The notes: generated from the sequence alone by a model not told the origin. DNA of 64,000 bases from Candidatus Sumerlaeota bacterium (GCA_026398535.1 JAPLSQ010000066.1:1-64000), one strand, 5' to 3'. Shown: positions 8,799 through 18,733, numbered from the stretch's first letter. Program-made: numbers and translations.

Positions 8799-10103
8799 TC
8801 ACATATCGGGATGGGATGACGACTTGAACTCGCCGGTCTTGGGATCATAGGTGAATTTGCCGCCGAAGGGCTCGGTCGTTTTGAAGTCTGTGCAGAAAAC
8901 CTCGCGGAGCGATTCGGGATTGCGTCCCAGCTCATTCTTGCGTTTCCTGATCACTTCGCGCATGTCGCCAAGCAGATTTTTCAGGAATTCGGCGGCATTC
9001 GCGGTGTCTGTCACAGCTTCCTTGCGCGAGGCATACGGATTGCCAAGGCTCGTTAGGTTGAGCATATAAGGCGAACCCGCGGGAGACAGCGGAATACCGC
9101 CGCGCTTTTCCAGTGTGTCGCGGAAAATTTCATTCTGGAAGGGTGTCATGGATTTCGCGGCCTTGACAGCCTCGGGGCTTGGAACAGGTTTTGTCATCTC
9201 ATCCGGCGCGGGAAGAACATACCCTTTAAGCATGCCGGCGTCGAGAGTGTCGCGTCCGGACGCGAAGAGGTATCGGTTGATGGCGGCGATGAAATGGCTG
9301 ATGGAAGCGGATTCGTAATTTTGCAGCGCCGGCTGGCTGACCAGGTCGCCGATTCGTGCCGGCAGGCGGCCTGTTGAGGATGTGTATTCATCAAGCGCGC
9401 GCTGAAGCAGGCTTTTGTTCCAGTCGTCGATTGTGTCTTTGATCTTGCTCAGCGATATGGTTTGCATGACTGTATCTTTGCCGTCGATTCCCCGCAGGAA
9501 ATTGCCGATGAACCTGTCGAGCCCGACGTAATACGCGCCGCCCTGCACTTCGACATACGCGGCGATGCGCGGCACCCAGTCGGGCGCGTTCAGGCGGTTT
9601 GCGGCGACGCGCCCATACCAGCGCGCCAGGTTCGTGTCGCTCATCTGCCAGTGGGCCACATACATGCCCTCAAAAGGCACGCGGTACTGGCAGATCATAT
9701 TCTTCATGCCCTTGTCGATGAGCGCCAGGCCTTCCCTCTGTTTGCCGCCCTCGTCGCCGATGACAAGATTGCCGAATGTGTAGGCGTCCTCGAAATAAGG
9801 ATCGAGTTCCGTGATCGTGTCGAAAAGGTTGTAGATGGGGCGCCAGTCGCGGTTGGTCATGCCGCGGCCGCCGAACGACTGGATGGCGCGCAGCCACAGG
9901 AAATCAGCCGTCACCATGTCGTAACGCAGGGCGAGAATCTTGAGAATGTCGCCGCTGCGCCCCGAGAGATTCCATGTCTCGATGAACGGCGGGTTCTTGC
10001 GGACGCCTTCGAGCGTGCGCCGCTGGATGGCCACCGCGCCGGAGAAGAAGGCCAAAAACAGCGCGACCAGGATGAGATTATGAACGAGCGATCTGCGCAT
10101 CAT
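8799..10103 (-). CDS. Membrane-anchored hypothetical protein linked to ABC-2 transporter
   Basis: 434 residues. One hydrophobic segment at about residues 8-28 suggests an N-terminal anchor with the rest outside the cytoplasm. The region around residues 55-190 (TADFLWLRAIQ, then a run of short helices containing LDPYFEDAYTFG and GLALIDKGM) looks like TPR-type helical repeats; the remainder is charged and helical with no known catalytic motif. It begins one base after the ABC-2 permease stops, so it is very probably part of that transporter system as an accessory protein. Function not recognised. Confidence 0.65.
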   Translation of the reverse strand: MMRRSLVHNLILVALFLAFFSGAVAIQRRTLEGVRKNPPFIETWNLSGRSGDILKILALRYDMVTADFLWLRAIQSFGGRGMTNRDWRPIYNLFDTITELDPYFEDAYTFGNLVIGDEGGKQREGLALIDKGMKNMICQYRVPFEGMYVAHWQMSDTNLARWYGRVAANRLNAPDWVPRIAAYVEVQGGAYYVGLDRFIGNFLRGIDGKDTVMQTISLSKIKDTIDDWNKSLLQRALDEYTSSTGRLPARIGDLVSQPALQNYESASISHFIAAINRYLFASGRDTLDAGMLKGYVLPAPDEMTKPVPSPEAVKAAKSMTPFQNEIFRDTLEKRGGIPLSPAGSPYMLNLTSLGNPYASRKEAVTDTANAAEFLKNLLGDMREVIRKRKNELGRNPESLREVFCTDFKTTEPFGGKFTYDPKTGEFKSSSHPDM

Positions 10104-10104
10104 C

Positions 10105-11085
10105 TCACTTGAAATTGCGCCTGTTGAAGATCATGGATGCGAGGCAAAGCACGCCCCCGACGTAGAGCAGGCCGTAGACGACGACGACCCAGTCCACCGT
10201 GACGTAACGGTCGAGCGGATTGACGAATTCCGAGCCGTAAATGGCGTCCATCCGCTTGTCAAAAAGGCCGAGATTGGGCGTGATGTGCATGGCCGCCCAG
10301 GCGAACCAGTACTTGAGCGAGTCAGCGCCCGTGAGCATGTTCACGCCGCCAGCTTTTTCGGCGAGTTTGTCGGTGTAACGCAGGATGTCCTCGCACAGAC
10401 TGCCGATGATGAAGGTGAGGAATGTGAACACAGCGCTCAGCGTGGGCGTGGAGAATGTCGAGTAGAAGATCGCGAACGACGTGATGACCGCCAGACCGAG
10501 CGCGCTCATCAGGATGACGCGCATCAGCCCCTGGGTCAGAGGCTCCGTGTAGCCGAAGATTGTGATGAAAGCCTTTCCCGCGCTCAGCCCGAACTGTTTG
10601 GCATGGAAAAGATAATACTGGATGGCGGGATTGCCGGCGGCCTCCCATTTTCCGGGCGTGATTTCGTGATACAACGCCTTGTTGACCATGTCCGGCTGGG
10701 TGCTTTCACGAAAGTAAAGAACCGCGAAGAAAAACAGGCTCATGATGGCGATGTTCACATAGATGGTGAACAGCAGGCCGAAGTACTTGCCGAGAATGAA
10801 CTGGCAGCGGTCGATGGGCTTTGAAACGATGGTGTAGATCGTCCTCTTGTCGATTTCGTTGTAAACGAGATAGATCCCCACGAACACGGCGATAAGAAAG
10901 CCGAAGAAATCGATCGACGCGAGGCCGAGGTCCTTGATGAGTTTTTCGGGCGCGGCGATGGAGAGGTCGCTGATCACTCCGGAAAATCCCATGATGATCA
11001 GCGCAAAGATGAGCAGGAAATAGAGCACCTTGTTGCGCACGGCTTCCTTAAAGGTGTTCAATGCGATGACTGTGATCTTATGCAT
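10105..11085 (-). CDS. ABC-2 type transporter permease
   Basis: 326 residues with about six membrane segments and the layout of ABC-2 permeases: a cytoplasmic amphipathic start (NTFKEAVRNKVLYFLLIF), a large loop between the first two helices, then EIDKRTIYTIVSKPI-type sequence typical of NatB/NosY-like permeases. Its first codons overlap the last of the ATPase gene by 8 bases. It forms the channel of an exporter with the ATPase at 11078-12079; the cargo is unknown. Confidence 0.85.
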   Translation of the reverse strand: MHKITVIALNTFKEAVRNKVLYFLLIFALIIMGFSGVISDLSIAAPEKLIKDLGLASIDFFGFLIAVFVGIYLVYNEIDKRTIYTIVSKPIDRCQFILGKYFGLLFTIYVNIAIMSLFFFAVLYFRESTQPDMVNKALYHEITPGKWEAAGNPAIQYYLFHAKQFGLSAGKAFITIFGYTEPLTQGLMRVILMSALGLAVITSFAIFYSTFSTPTLSAVFTFLTFIIGSLCEDILRYTDKLAEKAGGVNMLTGADSLKYWFAWAAMHITPNLGLFDKRMDAIYGSEFVNPLDRYVTVDWVVVVYGLLYVGGVLCLASMIFNRRNFK

Positions 11086-12079
11086 TTGCGGCGCCTTCCC
11101 GCGCGGTTTCTTCGTCTGGGGCGTGGCGCGACACCTCGCGGATGAAATATTCCTCCAGCGTTTCGCGCCGCGGGGTCAGCGACACCAGGCGCGCCTTCTC
11201 GTTCACCACGATGCGCATGACCTCGTTGACCTCAGTCTCGGTGGGGACGATCATGAGCACGTCGCCCTCGCGCTCGATGCATTTCTGGGCGCGCGGCCTG
11301 AGCGCCTCGATCGCCGCGCCTGACAGCCCGCTGGCCACAATCTCGTAGTCCTTGATCTTGGTGTTGAGCAGCTTGTTCAACTCGCCGATGGAGATCAGGC
11401 AGCCGCGGTTGATGATGGCCACGCGGTCGCAGATCAACTCGGCGTCCGAAAGAATGTGCGACGAGAAGAAAACCGTTTTTCCTTCTTCCTTGAGCGCGAG
11501 GATGATGTCGCGGATTTCCTTGCGCCCGAGCGGATCAAGGCCCGACTGCGGCTCGTCGAGCACGACAAGCTTTGGGTCGTTGAGCAGCGCCTGCGCCAGC
11601 CCGATGCGCTGGAGCATGCCCTTGGAGTAGCCTTTCAGCGGCAGGTTGGGCGCGTGATCGGGCAGGCCCACGAGGCCGAACAACTCGGGGATGCGCCTGC
11701 GGCGCCGATCGCGCGTCATGCCATAAAGCTCGCCATAATAGTTGAGGAATTCGTGCCCCTTGAGATAATCACAGAAGGCGGGATTTTCCGGCAGGAAACC
11801 GATCTGTCCCTTGACGGTCTTGTCGCCAAGCGGGCGTTCCATGATGCGCGCGGAACCGCTTGTGGGGAACAGGATTCCCATCAGAATCTTGATCGTGGTT
11901 GATTTGCCGGCGCCGTTGGGGCCGAGTAGGCCGAATATCTCGCCCTCTCGCACCTCAAGGTCGAGATGATCGAGCGCCACGGTCCGGCGGAAAAAGTTGA
12001 ACCGGATGCGGCCATGCTCCACATCGATAAAGTCGTGCGTGTAAACTTTGGTTAACTTGTTCGTGTCAATGACAATCAT
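11078..12079 (-). CDS. ABC transporter ATP-binding protein (NatA/CcmA type)
   Basis: 333 residues. Walker A GPNGAGKST, signature YSKGMLQRIGLAQALL, Walker B LVVLDEPQSGLDP and switch region FFSSHILSDAELICDR are all intact. The C-terminal 80 or so residues form the extra domain common in DrrA/NatA-type ATPases. It is the first gene of a four-gene minus-strand unit: ATPase, permease, anchored repeat-like protein, tandem acetyltransferase. It energises the ABC-2 permease that follows with an 8-base overlap. Confidence 0.9.
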   Translation of the reverse strand: MIVIDTNKLTKVYTHDFIDVEHGRIRFNFFRRTVALDHLDLEVREGEIFGLLGPNGAGKSTTIKILMGILFPTSGSARIMERPLGDKTVKGQIGFLPENPAFCDYLKGHEFLNYYGELYGMTRDRRRRRIPELFGLVGLPDHAPNLPLKGYSKGMLQRIGLAQALLNDPKLVVLDEPQSGLDPLGRKEIRDIILALKEEGKTVFFSSHILSDAELICDRVAIINRGCLISIGELNKLLNTKIKDYEIVASGLSGAAIEALRPRAQKCIEREGDVLMIVPTETEVNEVMRIVVNEKARLVSLTPRRETLEEYFIREVSRHAPDEETAREGAANA

Positions 12080-12170
12080 ATTGGATACACTTCATGCGTC
12101 ACGCAGGACCGGCAATGCAAGAATAATGGATTGGAACATATTGCGATAACCAACGTCTATCATAACGGAG

Positions 12171-12210
12171 AACACGGACAACCACGGACAACAATGGACA
12201 ACCACGGCCA
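12171..12210. repeat. Four tandem 10-bp units (ACCACGGACA type)
   Basis: AACACGGACA, ACCACGGACA, ACAATGGACA and ACCACGGCCA follow each other without spacing; AACATGGCAT may be a decayed fifth unit. The array lies in the divergent region between the ABC ATPase and the [2Fe-2S] gene, and its third and fourth units contain the probable start codon and first codons of that gene. Confidence 0.7.
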
Positions 12211-12682
12211 AACATGGCATCTGGATTTCACGCTCAATGACGAACACCGCCAGTTGGAGATTGATCCTCACATCACGCTGCTCGAACTTCTGCGCATGAA
12301 ACTCGGCCTTACTGGGACCAAGGGCGCATGTCTGGAAGGCGAATGCGGAAGCTGCACGGTGCTGGTGGACGGACGGCCGATGAATTCGTGCCTGATCCTC
12401 GCCGCGCAGATGCAGGGGCGCGAAGTCACAACCATCGAGGGGCTGGCAAAAGGCGCAAACCTTCATCCGCTGCAGCGCAAGTTCATCGAGCACGGCGCCG
12501 TGCAGTGCGGTTACTGCACGCCGGGCCTCATCATGGCCGCCAAAGACATTCTTGACCACAACGCCCAATGCACCGGGGAGGAATTCCTGCGGGCGCTGGA
12601 GGGCAATCTTTGCCGTTGCACAGGCTACAACAAAATCCTGAGCGCCGTGCGTGACGCATGGCGCGAGACGCAAACAGAGTGA
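12194..12682 (+). CDS. [2Fe-2S] small subunit of a xanthine dehydrogenase/CO dehydrogenase-type enzyme (orphan)
   Basis: About 162 residues from ATG 12194. It has the two-domain layout of CoxS/HcrC/XdhC-type iron-sulfur subunits: a plant-ferredoxin-like cluster CLEGECGSC followed by a later C, then the helical second-cluster domain with CGYCTPG and CRCTGY. Such subunits carry electrons from a molybdopterin-containing large subunit to FAD or another acceptor. No molybdenum large subunit or FAD subunit occurs anywhere in the window, so it is an orphan here. The first residues (MDNHGQTWH) are read out of a 10-bp repeat, so the N-terminus has no family equivalent. A start at 12131 is possible but even less conserved. 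Confidence 0.85.
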   Translation: MDNHGQTWHLDFTLNDEHRQLEIDPHITLLELLRMKLGLTGTKGACLEGECGSCTVLVDGRPMNSCLILAAQMQGREVTTIEGLAKGANLHPLQRKFIEHGAVQCGYCTPGLIMAAKDILDHNAQCTGEEFLRALEGNLCRCTGYNKILSAVRDAWRETQTE

Positions 12683-12758
12683 GCGGGATTCACCGGTCCG
12701 CGGCAAACCGCTGCCACACCCCACGATTTGTCATCAACAACATGCCAGGAGATTGGTC

Positions 12759-13637
12759 ATGCACATTCACAGTAGGATAGCGCTTCCCTTCATCATTCTG
12801 CTGGTTTTCAGCGCTTATGCATCCGCTGAAACCACGACGACCGCCGCTGTCGCACCCTCCACAAAAGCACAGCCCCCCGCGGCGGATTCGCCCGGCTCCG
12901 GCGCCATGAAACCTTCCTCGCCAACTGAAGAGGCATTCATGGGACCCTACAAGCTTGAAAGCGGCACATATGCCGTGTTTCACACCACCGAGGGCGACTT
13001 CCTCGCGCGCTTGTTCGACAAACAGACGCCCAACACGGTGGCGAATTTCACGGGACTGGCGACCGGCCGCAAGAAATGGCAGCATCCCGTCACCATGGCG
13101 CAGAACACACGCCCGCTTTACAACAACACAACCATCTATCAAGCCATGAAGGACATTTTTATCAAGAGCGGCGACCCCACTGACACCGGCCGCCACGGAG
13201 CCAACCACACCTTGGAAATGGAAGCGCCCGAGGCATTTAATTTCAGTTCGCCCGGCATGCTCGCCATGGAGCGAGTCGGCAAAAACTCAGATGGCAGCCG
13301 CTGGATTGTCACGCTCACACCGCTGCCTGATTGGAACGGGCGCTACACCATTTTCGGGCAGGTGATGGGCGGCCTCGACATCGTGCGGATCATCGCGCGC
13401 AAGCCCTCGCGCAAGCCCTCGCTCCCGCTCGAACCTGTGCTGATCAACACCGTCGAGATCGTCCAAGTGACGCCAGACCAGCACACGACAGCCTCTTTTT
13501 CCCTCGAAGACGGCAGAAAAATGCTGACAATCGACAAGGAAACCGCTCAGCAAAACACACAGTCCACCGCGTCACGGGACACAATAACAACCGGCGCCGC
13601 ACCCAACGACGCGGGATCATCGCAAACCGCGCAATGA
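12759..13637 (+). CDS. Secreted cyclophilin-type peptidyl-prolyl isomerase, divergent
   Basis: 292 residues. ATG 12759 is chosen because AGGAGA stands just upstream and a clear signal peptide follows (residues about 1-23, ending YASA). A low-complexity linker leads to a cyclophilin domain at about residues 65-235, recognised by SGDPTDTGRHG, LAMERVG and YTIFGQVMGGLDIV. In active cyclophilins an FHR motif supplies the catalytic arginine; here the corresponding segment reads YQAMKD, and the SQFFIT motif reads SRWIVT, so activity may be weak or absent. The tail of about 60 residues is polar. It overlaps the convergent EI24-type gene by 21 bases. Confidence 0.8.
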   Translation: MHIHSRIALPFIILLVFSAYASAETTTTAAVAPSTKAQPPAADSPGSGAMKPSSPTEEAFMGPYKLESGTYAVFHTTEGDFLARLFDKQTPNTVANFTGLATGRKKWQHPVTMAQNTRPLYNNTTIYQAMKDIFIKSGDPTDTGRHGANHTLEMEAPEAFNFSSPGMLAMERVGKNSDGSRWIVTLTPLPDWNGRYTIFGQVMGGLDIVRIIARKPSRKPSLPLEPVLINTVEIVQVTPDQHTTASFSLEDGRKMLTIDKETAQQNTQSTASRDTITTGAAPNDAGSSQTAQ

Positions 13638-14405
13638 TCCGCTTTCTTCCAGCCGCCTCATAAGCATCGTTCCAGCGGCGACGCCCACGGGGATGAAGAG
13701 AAAGTTCACAACCGGCACAAGCGCCATGACTGTCATCACGGCGCCGAAACCAAGGCACGGCGGCCAGCGCCCGAGGGCAAAACGCAGCTTGCCGCCCAGC
13801 GCGATGACACCCCGGCGCTCCAGCGAATAGGATGTGTAATCGAGCGCGAAGAATGCGGCGCTGACGATGAATTGCGCCGCGATGGTGATAGGGGCAAGGG
13901 GCGCGATGAAGGACATCATGAAGAGGGATGCCATGACAACGATGTAGAGCGCCATCCGCTTGAGCTCCTGCAGGAGGGCATACAGCAGAAGTGCGATGCG
14001 CCGCCGCCACCCGGACGGCGCGCCGGTGCGCCAGCCCAGAAGATAATCCGTCCGCTCGCTCAGGAAGTCGTTGAACGGAACCGAGGCCACATTGCCGATG
14101 ATTACGAGCGATGCCAGTGCCAGCACAAGCCGCAGAAGCGCCGCCACGATCAGCGCGCCATATCTCAGCGTCGCATGCCACCACCCGGCGTCCCGCGGCA
14201 CGTTCCGCAGCCATTCCTCCGCCAGCGCGCCCGTCCAATGCCAGACAAGCAACACAACGGCGATGTTGATCAACAGCGGCGCCACGCACCACGGCCACAG
14301 CGAGGGATGCGCGGCAATGAAGAGCACCGCGCGAAACGGGCTGAACACGCCCGACATGAAACCCGGCACGGCCATGCGCTTCGGTATTGCGGACAACGAA
14401 ATCAT
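13617..14405 (-). CDS. EI24/CysZ-family membrane protein
   Basis: 262 residues with several hydrophobic segments: about 40-60, 85-110, 150-180 and 215-240. Near the N-terminus is FSPFRAVLFIAAHPSLW, characteristic of the EI24/CysZ family, followed by the SVPFNDFLSERTD segment typical of this group. CysZ of enterobacteria takes up sulfate, but many members have no known substrate. A second possible start is the ATG at 14375. It converges on the cyclophilin gene. Confidence 0.75.
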   Translation of the reverse strand: MISLSAIPKRMAVPGFMSGVFSPFRAVLFIAAHPSLWPWCVAPLLINIAVVLLVWHWTGALAEEWLRNVPRDAGWWHATLRYGALIVAALLRLVLALASLVIIGNVASVPFNDFLSERTDYLLGWRTGAPSGWRRRIALLLYALLQELKRMALYIVVMASLFMMSFIAPLAPITIAAQFIVSAAFFALDYTSYSLERRGVIALGGKLRFALGRWPPCLGFGAVMTVMALVPVVNFLFIPVGVAAGTMLMRRLEESGSLRGLR

Positions 14406-14760
14406 CAGTCAGTTCCTCTCACAGTTTGCGGGAACGGCAATTCACCATGAAACGGACAGGCTCATGCCGACGAACGGACCGACAGATTCGCTACATGGGG
14501 TGCAACAAATCCTGCGCTGCCGACGCGGGACCTGACTATCCGGCGGAAATCATCGGCAGGGATGATTTCCGAGCCTGTCGACAGTGCTTTTTCCCTTGAC
14601 GTGAATGCGCCGGATTGAGCAAATTGAGTGTTATAGTTTGCCAAAGCGCATCTGAATAAGGACGCGTTTATGTGCGCCCTTTATTTTCAAAGGTTCCCAT
14701 TCCGCGTTAGCGGGTGGCAATACTGATGAATCACACATATAACAACAGGACAGGGACAAA
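14406..14760. other. 355-base intergenic region with inverted repeats, no gene seen
   Basis: It separates the EI24-type gene from the FIST operon and should hold promoters for both. A perfect hairpin lies at 14545-14570 (see separate entry). Arms GACAGGCTC (14455-14463) and GAGCCTGTC (14571-14579) bracket it, followed by the palindrome CTGTCGACAG (14575-14584) and a five-T run. No open frame with coding character was found. Confidence 0.5.
14545..14570. other. Perfect 10-bp stem-loop upstream of the FIST operon
   Basis: GGAAATCATC-GGCAGG-GATGATTTCC: ten paired bases with a six-base loop. It lies about 190 bases before the FIST start codon, nested inside a longer pairing (14455-14463 with 14571-14579). 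It could be part of a structured leader, a small RNA, or a terminator with a poor T tract. Confidence 0.45.
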
Positions 14761-15903
14761 ATGAACACACGTGCATTCAGCGCGAATTCGGCAGGCGAGT
14801 TCAGCGCAAAGTTAAAGGATCAGCTTTCGTCGGGATTCAAGCCCAGTCTTGCCATTGTGTTCAGTTCCGTGTCGCTGGGCGTGAGCGAGTTGTGCCGGGT
14901 CATGGGCGAAAAGGATTTTGACTTCATCGGATGCAGCTCGTGCGGAGAGATTTTGTCCGGCCATTCGGGTTCGCCCGTTATTGAGGGATCCTCCGTGACA
15001 CTGCTTTGGGACCTCGACCGCGCCGCATTCAGCGTGAAACTGTTTCCGGGCGATGGCAAGAGTCCGTTCGAGGTGGGCTGCGACATCGGCGGCTGGGGGC
15101 GGGATTCGTTCGCCGATCCGTCGTTTGTGGTTCTGGGGAGCGGTCTGAAGATGGACGGGGAGCAGATGATCCGGGGATTGCTCAGCGTGTCCGGCCCGGA
15201 TGCGAAGGTCTATGGCGGACTGGCCGGGGATGATGGCAGGTTCCAGGAAACTTTGGCATTCACGAAGGACGGGATGACGTCATTCGGCGCCGTGGCGCTG
15301 CTGCTGGACAACAGCAGGGTCGAGGTCAAGGGCATCGCGCCGAGCGGCTGGGTGGGGCTGGGCGCCCGGAAGACAATCACCCGAGCCGAGGGCAACGTCG
15401 TTTACACGATAGATCACGAATCGGCGCTGGCAGTTTACAAGTGCTATCTTGACGTTCGCGACGAGGAACTCCCGGGCATCGGTGTCGAGTATCCCATGCT
15501 TGTCTTGCGTGACGACGGCACGGAGGTTCTGCGGGCGATCATGGGCGTGGAGCCGGATACGGGCGCCCTGATCTTCGCGGGTTCGGTGCCTGAAAAGAGC
15601 AAGGTGCGTTTCTCGAGCTCGCCGGGGTTTGAGGTGCTCGATTTTGTGAAGAGCGAATTAAAGCAGTTCCACGAGCGTTTCAGCGAGGCCAGCCTGTTGC
15701 TGCTGTTTTCGTGCATGGCGCGCCACGGGGCCCTGGGGCCGATGGTGGAGGACGAGATCAACGAGGCCAGCCGCCTGTGGAAAGCTCCTCTCGTGGGTTT
15801 TTTCACCTATGGCGAGATCGGTGAGAACGCGCACGGCAAGTGCGATTTTTACAACGAAACTTTCGCGCTGATGGCGTTGCGGATGCGTGATTCAAGCCGT
15901 TAA
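14761..15903 (+). CDS. FIST-domain signal-sensor protein
   Basis: 380 residues matching the FIST_N (about 25-225) and FIST_C (about 235-370) layout: [10 protein letters not shown] near residue 60, VYGGLAGDD near 160, [11 protein letters not shown] and later [11 protein letters not shown] and [13 protein letters not shown] domains bind small ligands, probably amino acids, and usually feed two-component systems. That fits the next gene, a hybrid kinase starting one base after this stop codon. A Shine-Dalgarno-like AGGGAC precedes the ATG. Soluble, no signal peptide. Confidence 0.88.
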   Translation: MNTRAFSANSAGEFSAKLKDQLSSGFKPSLAIVFSSVSLGVSELCRVMGEKDFDFIGCSSCGEILSGHSGSPVIEGSSVTLLWDLDRAAFSVKLFPGDGKSPFEVGCDIGGWGRDSFADPSFVVLGSGLKMDGEQMIRGLLSVSGPDAKVYGGLAGDDGRFQETLAFTKDGMTSFGAVALLLDNSRVEVKGIAPSGWVGLGARKTITRAEGNVVYTIDHESALAVYKCYLDVRDEELPGIGVEYPMLVLRDDGTEVLRAIMGVEPDTGALIFAGSVPEKSKVRFSSSPGFEVLDFVKSELKQFHERFSEASLLLLFSCMARHGALGPMVEDEINEASRLWKAPLVGFFTYGEIGENAHGKCDFYNETFALMALRMRDSSR

Positions 15904-15904
15904 G

Positions 15905-18724
15905 ATGGCGATTCAGGAACTTAAAGACAAACTCCGCATGCTGGAAGGCGGGCTTCAGGACAGCCGCGTTGCCGCGGAACTCAATGAACTGATCAATTCC
16001 GTGCAGAGCGAGCTGCAACAGCTGAATTTCAAATGCCAGCGCGCGGCAAAGGAAAAGTCGGCTTTAAGCGCTCTACTGAGCCACACCTCCGAGGATCTCG
16101 TCGCCAGTGAGCGCAAGATGCGCTCGATCCTTGAGACCTCCAGTGAGGGCTTCTGGCTGGTCGACGCCACCAACGGCACGGTCGAAGTCAACGACGCCCT
16201 GTGCCGAATTCTCGCGCGCCCGCGCAAAGAGGTCATCGGGCACAACATCTTCGACTTCACCGACGAAAAGAATACCCGGGTCTTCAAGGACAACGTGGCA
16301 ATACGCGCCAAAGGCGAGAGCAGCACCTACGAGATTTCGCTGAGCCGGCCCGATGGTTCCATGGTTCCGTGCCAGTTCAGCGCCACACCCCTGTTTGATG
16401 AGCACGGCGCCCGGACCGGCGCCTTCGCGCTGGTCACCGACATCACCGGCCGCAGGCAGTATGAGCAGGAGCTGGCGAAGGCGAAGGAAGTCGCTGAAGC
16501 GGCCACCGCGATGAAATCGATGTTCCTGGCCAACATGAGCCACGAGATACGGACCCCCATGAACGCCATCATCGGTCTGTCCCATCTCGCGCTGAAGACT
16601 GAACTGTCGCCCAAGCAGCGCGACTACGTGGTAAAAATCCACAACGCCGGGATATCCCTGCTCGCGGTCATCAACGACATCCTCGATTTTTCGAAGATCG
16701 AGGCGGGCCGGCTGGATATCGAGTCCGTCGGCTTCAAGCTCGACGAGGTCATACACTCCGTTACCGTGGTCACGGCCCAGAAGGCCAACGAGAAGGGGTT
16801 GGAGTTCCTGGTCGAGGCGCCGGCTTCCGTCCCGCAAAACCTCGTGGGTGATCCACTCCGGCTGGGGCAGATCATCATCAACCTGGTTAACAATGCGGTG
16901 AAGTTCACCGAGCACGGGGAATTGTGCCTGAAGGCGGAGCTGCTGGAGCAAACAGGCGAGAAGGCGAAGCTGCGGTTCTCGGTGCGCGACACCGGCATCG
17001 GAATGTCCGCTGAGCAGGCAGCGCGGCTCTTCAGGCCGTTCATGCAGGCCGACATGTCCACGACGCGCAAGCATGGAGGCACCGGCTTGGGTCTCACCAT
17101 CAGCAAGCGGCTGGTCGAGATGATGGGGGGACAGATCTGGATCGAAAGCGAGCCCGGCGTCGGCAGCACCTTCATCTTCACGGTGTGGCTTGGCGTGGGA
17201 TCGGAAACCGGCAGGATTCTGCCGGCTCAGTTTTCCAATCTCAACGTCTTGGTGGTGGACGACAATCCCGCCGCGCGCGACATTCTCATGGACACGCTGC
17301 GTATTGTGGCAGCGCGGGTCGACGCCGTCAGTTCGGGAGCCGAGGCTGTCGCGGCTGTGAAGCAACAGGCCCAGGCGAGCCCCTACGACGTCGTTTTTAT
17401 GGATTGGCGCATGCCTGGAATGGACGGTCTCGAGGCAACGCGCCGTATCAAGCAGGATCCCGCCCTGGCAAAGCCGCCGGCGGTGATCATCGTGACAGCC
17501 TTCGGCCGCGAGGAAGTGCGCGAGGAGGCCGAGGCCATCAACGTGGACGGTTTCCTGGTCAAGCCTGTCACCAAGTCCATGCTGGTGGACAGCCTGAGCG
17601 ATATCTTCGCGCCGTCCAGGCAGGCTATCGACGAGGCAGTCTCGATGATTGACGAGCAGGGCGCCATGCTGCGCGGCGTCAGGATACTGCTTGCCGAGGA
17701 CAACGAGATCAATCAGCAGATTGCCATCGAACTGCTGGAGGGCGTGGGCGCCACCGTTGACATCGCCAACAACGGCCGCGAGGCGGTTGAAAAGCTCATC
17801 CAGGCGCCTTATCCGCCACCCTACGATGTGGTGCTGATGGACCTGCAGATGCCTGAAATGGACGGCTATCAGGCCACCAGCCGCATCCGCTCGGACCAAC
17901 GGTTTGCGGATTTTCCAATCATCGCGATGACAGCCCACGCGACGGTGGAGGAACGCCAGAGCTGCCTGCAGGCTGGCATGAACGATCACATCACGAAGCC
18001 AATCGATCCGCAGGCCATGTTCGGGACGATCTCGCACTGGTGCCAGCCGTCATCGGCCGCACCAGCGTGCGCGCCCGTCGCCCGTCCCCGTGACACAGGG
18101 AGTGATGAGTTCGCGGTCCCCGACATACAGGGAATCGACGCCGCAGACGGCCTCAACCGGGTTGCCGGAAACCGAAAGCTCTACATCGGCTTGCTCCGCC
18201 GCTTTGTTGATGGGCAGGCGGGGGCAGCGGATGCCGTCGAGTCAGCCTTGGCGGCGGGTGACCTCCCGCTTGCCGAGCGACTTGCCCACACGACCAAGGG
18301 TGTGTCGGGCAATCTCGGCGCCCATGCGTTGCGTGAAGCGGCCGCACAGCTCGAGTTTTCGATCCGACAGAATGACGCTCCCGACCGAACCCGGGAGATT
18401 CTGTTTCACTTTGCCGCCACCCTGAACGAACTTGTCACCTGCATCAAGGCCGTGTTGCCAGGGCAACCGATCCAAGCGCCCATGGAACAGCAGGCCGCTG
18501 TCGACCCTGCCGCGCTATCGGACGCAGTGGCGCGGCTTGCACGCTGCCTGCGTGACAGCGACAGCGAGGCCCTTGACGTGTTTGAGTCGGAGCGACACCT
18601 GTTTGGTGGGATGGATTCATCCGCGGAGATCAAGCGCCTCGAACAGGCCATCCAGAGCTTTGATTTTGATGTTGCGCTGTCGATGCTCACCGATGTTGCT
18701 CAAAAGCATAACATCACGGCTTGA
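15905..18724 (+). CDS. Hybrid sensor histidine kinase (PAS-HK-REC-REC-HPt)
   Basis: About 939 residues. A coiled coil (about 1-65) is followed by a PAS domain (about 70-185). The dimerisation box [14 protein letters not shown] carries the phospho-histidine at about residue 213. The ATPase domain shows an N-box ([11 protein letters not shown]), DTGIGMS and GGTGLGL. Receiver 1 has its phospho-aspartate in [13 protein letters not shown] (about 499), receiver 2 in [13 protein letters not shown] (about 645). A C-terminal HPt domain has [13 protein letters not shown] (about 793). There is no membrane segment, so input must be cytoplasmic, plausibly through the FIST protein. A GTG at 15887 is an alternative start overlapping the FIST gene. 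Confidence 0.93.
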   Translation: MAIQELKDKLRMLEGGLQDSRVAAELNELINSVQSELQQLNFKCQRAAKEKSALSALLSHTSEDLVASERKMRSILETSSEGFWLVDATNGTVEVNDALCRILARPRKEVIGHNIFDFTDEKNTRVFKDNVAIRAKGESSTYEISLSRPDGSMVPCQFSATPLFDEHGARTGAFALVTDITGRRQYEQELAKAKEVAEAATAMKSMFLANMSHEIRTPMNAIIGLSHLALKTELSPKQRDYVVKIHNAGISLLAVINDILDFSKIEAGRLDIESVGFKLDEVIHSVTVVTAQKANEKGLEFLVEAPASVPQNLVGDPLRLGQIIINLVNNAVKFTEHGELCLKAELLEQTGEKAKLRFSVRDTGIGMSAEQAARLFRPFMQADMSTTRKHGGTGLGLTISKRLVEMMGGQIWIESEPGVGSTFIFTVWLGVGSETGRILPAQFSNLNVLVVDDNPAARDILMDTLRIVAARVDAVSSGAEAVAAVKQQAQASPYDVVFMDWRMPGMDGLEATRRIKQDPALAKPPAVIIVTAFGREEVREEAEAINVDGFLVKPVTKSMLVDSLSDIFAPSRQAIDEAVSMIDEQGAMLRGVRILLAEDNEINQQIAIELLEGVGATVDIANNGREAVEKLIQAPYPPPYDVVLMDLQMPEMDGYQATSRIRSDQRFADFPIIAMTAHATVEERQSCLQAGMNDHITKPIDPQAMFGTISHWCQPSSAAPACAPVARPRDTGSDEFAVPDIQGIDAADGLNRVAGNRKLYIGLLRRFVDGQAGAADAVESALAAGDLPLAERLAHTTKGVSGNLGAHALREAAAQLEFSIRQNDAPDRTREILFHFAATLNELVTCIKAVLPGQPIQAPMEQQAAVDPAALSDAVARLARCLRDSDSEALDVFESERHLFGGMDSSAEIKRLEQAIQSFDFDVALSMLTDVAQKHNITA

Positions 18725-18733
18725 GGATTCATC

